Assembly: GCA_020725865.1 (NCBI GenBank) | Contig: DYEC01000001.1 | Coordinates: 186,001-250,000, forward strand | DNA length: 64,000 nt | Source of the DNA: Anaerolinea sp. | GTDB lineage: Bacteria > Chloroflexota > Anaerolineae > Anaerolineales > Anaerolineaceae | Direction of reading: 5' to 3' | Shown here: positions 62,779 through 64,000 of the stretch, one piece after another | How the letters are laid out: each line of letters starts with the position of its first letter | Numbering within the stretch: position 1 is the first letter of the stretch | The notes under the pieces: model-generated | Databases searched by the model: none | The model's input: the letters and a program-made list of their open reading frames with translations, nothing else | What the model was told of the DNA's origin: nothing | Made by a program: the position numbers and the translations under genes

Positions 62779-63273
62779 ATGAATGCTCAAATGCCTTCTC
62801 CCGATGTCAAACAACAGGAATATGAACTACTGAATGCTATTGCTCAAGATTCATTGGTTACGCAGGCGGGGCTTTCTGCGCGACTGGGAATCGCTGTGGG
62901 CAGTGTTAACTGGTATATTAAGCGGCTGATCAACCGCGGCTATGTTAAGGTATCTCATCTTGACCGTACGCGGCTGAAATACGACCTGACGCCGGAAGGA
63001 ATGCGGGTACTCACCCAGCGTGCACTGCTTTACATGAAAAGCTCGCTACGGGTGTATCAGGAATGGCGGGAAAAGGCGAAAAAGATAGCCAGTGACCTCA
63101 AAGCCAGGGGCGTCAAAAGTGTTTATCTGGAAGGTAACGACGAGGTTATGGATATCCTGCGGCTGACCTGTATTGAGATGGGGCTGGCGGTGGCTGATAA
63201 GCCATGTGGGTGGACATTGCGTCATATTCTTCAAGATTATGTAATCGTGGAAGATGCCGATGAAGGTAATTAA
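62779..63273 (+). CDS. Winged-helix transcriptional regulator
   Basis: This 164-residue protein has an N-terminal winged helix (~10-75, with S-A-R-L-G-I-A-V-G-S-V-N-W-Y-I-K-R-L as the recognition helix). A C-terminal part (~95-160) contains S-V-Y-L-E-G-N-D-E-V-M-D-I-L and may sense a ligand. It sits inside the polysaccharide locus and has its own promoter, so it may regulate it. The start at 62779 was chosen because the TTG-initiated longer frame begins inside the -35 box. Confidence 0.8.
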   Translation: MNAQMPSPDVKQQEYELLNAIAQDSLVTQAGLSARLGIAVGSVNWYIKRLINRGYVKVSHLDRTRLKYDLTPEGMRVLTQRALLYMKSSLRVYQEWREKAKKIASDLKARGVKSVYLEGNDEVMDILRLTCIEMGLAVADKPCGWTLRHILQDYVIVEDADEGN

Positions 63274-63321
63274 TTTGGATGCATTGACACTTCTTGAAAT
63301 TTTTTTGTACTGAGGAGAACA

Positions 63322-63927
63322 ATGGCAATCAGAATTCATCCAACTGCTGAAGTGGCTGAGGATGCCATGATTGGGGATGGAACCAGTATCTGGCATCATT
63401 GCCAGATACGCCCGCGGGCACATATCGGACAAAATTGCATTCTTGGGAAGGGGGTATATGTGGATGCGGATGTCTCCATTGGAGACAATGTCAAAATTCA
63501 AAATTACAGCTCGGTTTATCATGGGGTGACACTGGAGGACGGTGTTTTTGTCGGTCCGCACGTTTGCTTTACCAACGACATGCGCCCGCGCGCGATCAAC
63601 CCGGATGGCACACTGAAAGCGGCAACTGATTGGGAAGTTTCCAAAACGTTGATAAAACGTGGGGCGGCATTGGGCGCCAACTCAACCATCCGCTGTGGCG
63701 TAACGATTGGTGAGTGGGCAATGGTCGGTTCGGGAAGTGTGGTGACGCGCGATGTCCCCGCCTATGGACTTGTCTATGGCAACCCGGCACGCCTGCACGG
63801 GTTTGTCTGCCCTTGCGGCACTCAATTGGACTATAAGGAAGAAAAGGTTGATGTAGTCGTTATGACCTGTCCGGATTGTGGTCAGCAAATTGAAATCAAG
63901 AAATCCGTTTGGGAGATGCGCAAATGA
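63322..63927 (+). CDS. WbpD/WlbB-like N-acetyltransferase with zinc-ribbon tail
   Basis: This 201-residue left-handed beta-helix enzyme has I-H-P-T-A-E-V-A, W-H-H-C-Q-I-R-P-R-A-H-I-G, C-F-T-N-D-M-R-P-R-A near residue 90 and V-Y-G-N-P-A-R near 150. This is the 3-N-acetyltransferase pattern of WbpD, which acetylates UDP-GlcNAc(3NH2)A. The C-terminal ~45 residues carry C-P-C-G and C-P-D-C-G, a likely zinc ribbon. TGAGGAG precedes the ATG. Confidence 0.9.
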   Translation: MAIRIHPTAEVAEDAMIGDGTSIWHHCQIRPRAHIGQNCILGKGVYVDADVSIGDNVKIQNYSSVYHGVTLEDGVFVGPHVCFTNDMRPRAINPDGTLKAATDWEVSKTLIKRGAALGANSTIRCGVTIGEWAMVGSGSVVTRDVPAYGLVYGNPARLHGFVCPCGTQLDYKEEKVDVVVMTCPDCGQQIEIKKSVWEMRK

Positions 63928-64000
63928 TTAGTATGGCAAAGCCCCTGATGGGGGAAGAAGAAAAACAGGCTGTTTGGGAAGTGCTTGAGTCGGGCGTCAT
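63924..64000 (+). CDS. DegT/DnrJ/EryC1 aminotransferase, N-terminal part (cut by window edge)
   Basis: The first 25 residues, I-S-M-A-K-P-L-M-G-E-E-E-K-Q-A-V, match the start of DegT-family PLP aminotransferases such as WbpE, which aminates the 3-keto sugar before WbpD acts. The ATG overlaps the WbpD-like stop (ATGA). The rest is outside the window. Confidence 0.85.
   Translation, partial: MISMAKPLMGEEEKQAVWEVLESGV

Noticed and set aside
1-64000. tRNA, rRNA or CRISPR arrays
   Set aside because: No T-loop-like GGTTCGAATCC blocks, rRNA motifs or regularly spaced direct repeats were noticed on reading; a tRNAscan or CRISPR search would be decisive.

Overview
The window is a 64 kb stretch of bacterial chromosome with moderate GC and densely packed genes, almost all of them housekeeping or cell-envelope genes. 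Several traits point to a Chloroflexota bacterium, most likely of the Anaerolineae type. These include many lipoproteins and exported proteins with Pro/Thr linkers, tandem CAP-LysM-membrane-anchor proteins, an exported protein with the F-G-Y-P type repeats common in that phylum, a bacterial HerA/NurA pair, a T-box in front of pheST, and many genes with a -10 box so close to the start codon that their mRNAs should be leaderless. This placement is inferred from gene content; no rRNA or tRNA gene was seen.

Layout. 1-1.9 kb: end of an aldo/keto reductase and a GT39-like membrane glycosyltransferase. 2-8.5 kb (minus strand): proB-proA, then pheS-pheT behind a T-box leader with its own promoter. 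8.5-12.8 kb (plus): cysteine hydrolase, a methyltransferase-GT2 fusion, xseA-xseB, and a DUF212 membrane protein. 12.8-16.3 kb (minus): nurA, a HAS-barrel-like gene and herA in one tight cluster. 16.4-19.1 kb: small envelope genes. 19.1-26.5 kb (minus): a compact five-gene unit of C39/TPR exported protein, sbcD, sbcC and two GT4 glycosyltransferases. 26.7-30.1 kb: class V aminotransferase, Hsp20, BirA and a small membrane protein. 30.1-32.6 kb: gyrA, whose upstream side carries a dead IS3-family remnant. 33.5-38.9 kb: two multidomain histidine-kinase-like proteins with degenerate receiver domains, divergent from a membrane/PAS-like sensor. 39-41 kb: cysK-cysE behind a leader that encodes an 11-residue Cys-Met-Cys peptide and a strong terminator hairpin. 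41-50 kb: CAP-LysM pair, CBS protein, surE, adenosine deaminase, YitT, YhhN, era and a lipoprotein. 50-54.2 kb: GIY-YIG and TyrA-like genes, DUF951, then tsaE-tsaB-rimI-udg. 54.2-64 kb (plus): a surface polysaccharide locus with a WbpA-like dehydrogenase, epimerase, flippase, glycosyltransferases, a polymerase-like membrane protein, a winged-helix regulator, a WbpD-like acetyltransferase and the start of a DegT aminotransferase.

How the parts fit. HerA/NurA and the Rad50/Mre11-like SbcC/SbcD lie within about 13 kb of each other, which brings together the components of the archaeal DNA end-resection set. Amino-acid supply genes show RNA-level control: a Phe-specific T-box at pheST and a probable Cys-sensing attenuator at cysK. 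The polysaccharide locus appears able to make a diacetylated amino-uronic sugar and to assemble and flip a lipid-linked glycan. The most interesting candidates are the cysK leader, the pseudo-receiver/pseudo-kinase module, the recurrent leaderless promoter architecture, and the HerA-X-NurA cluster.
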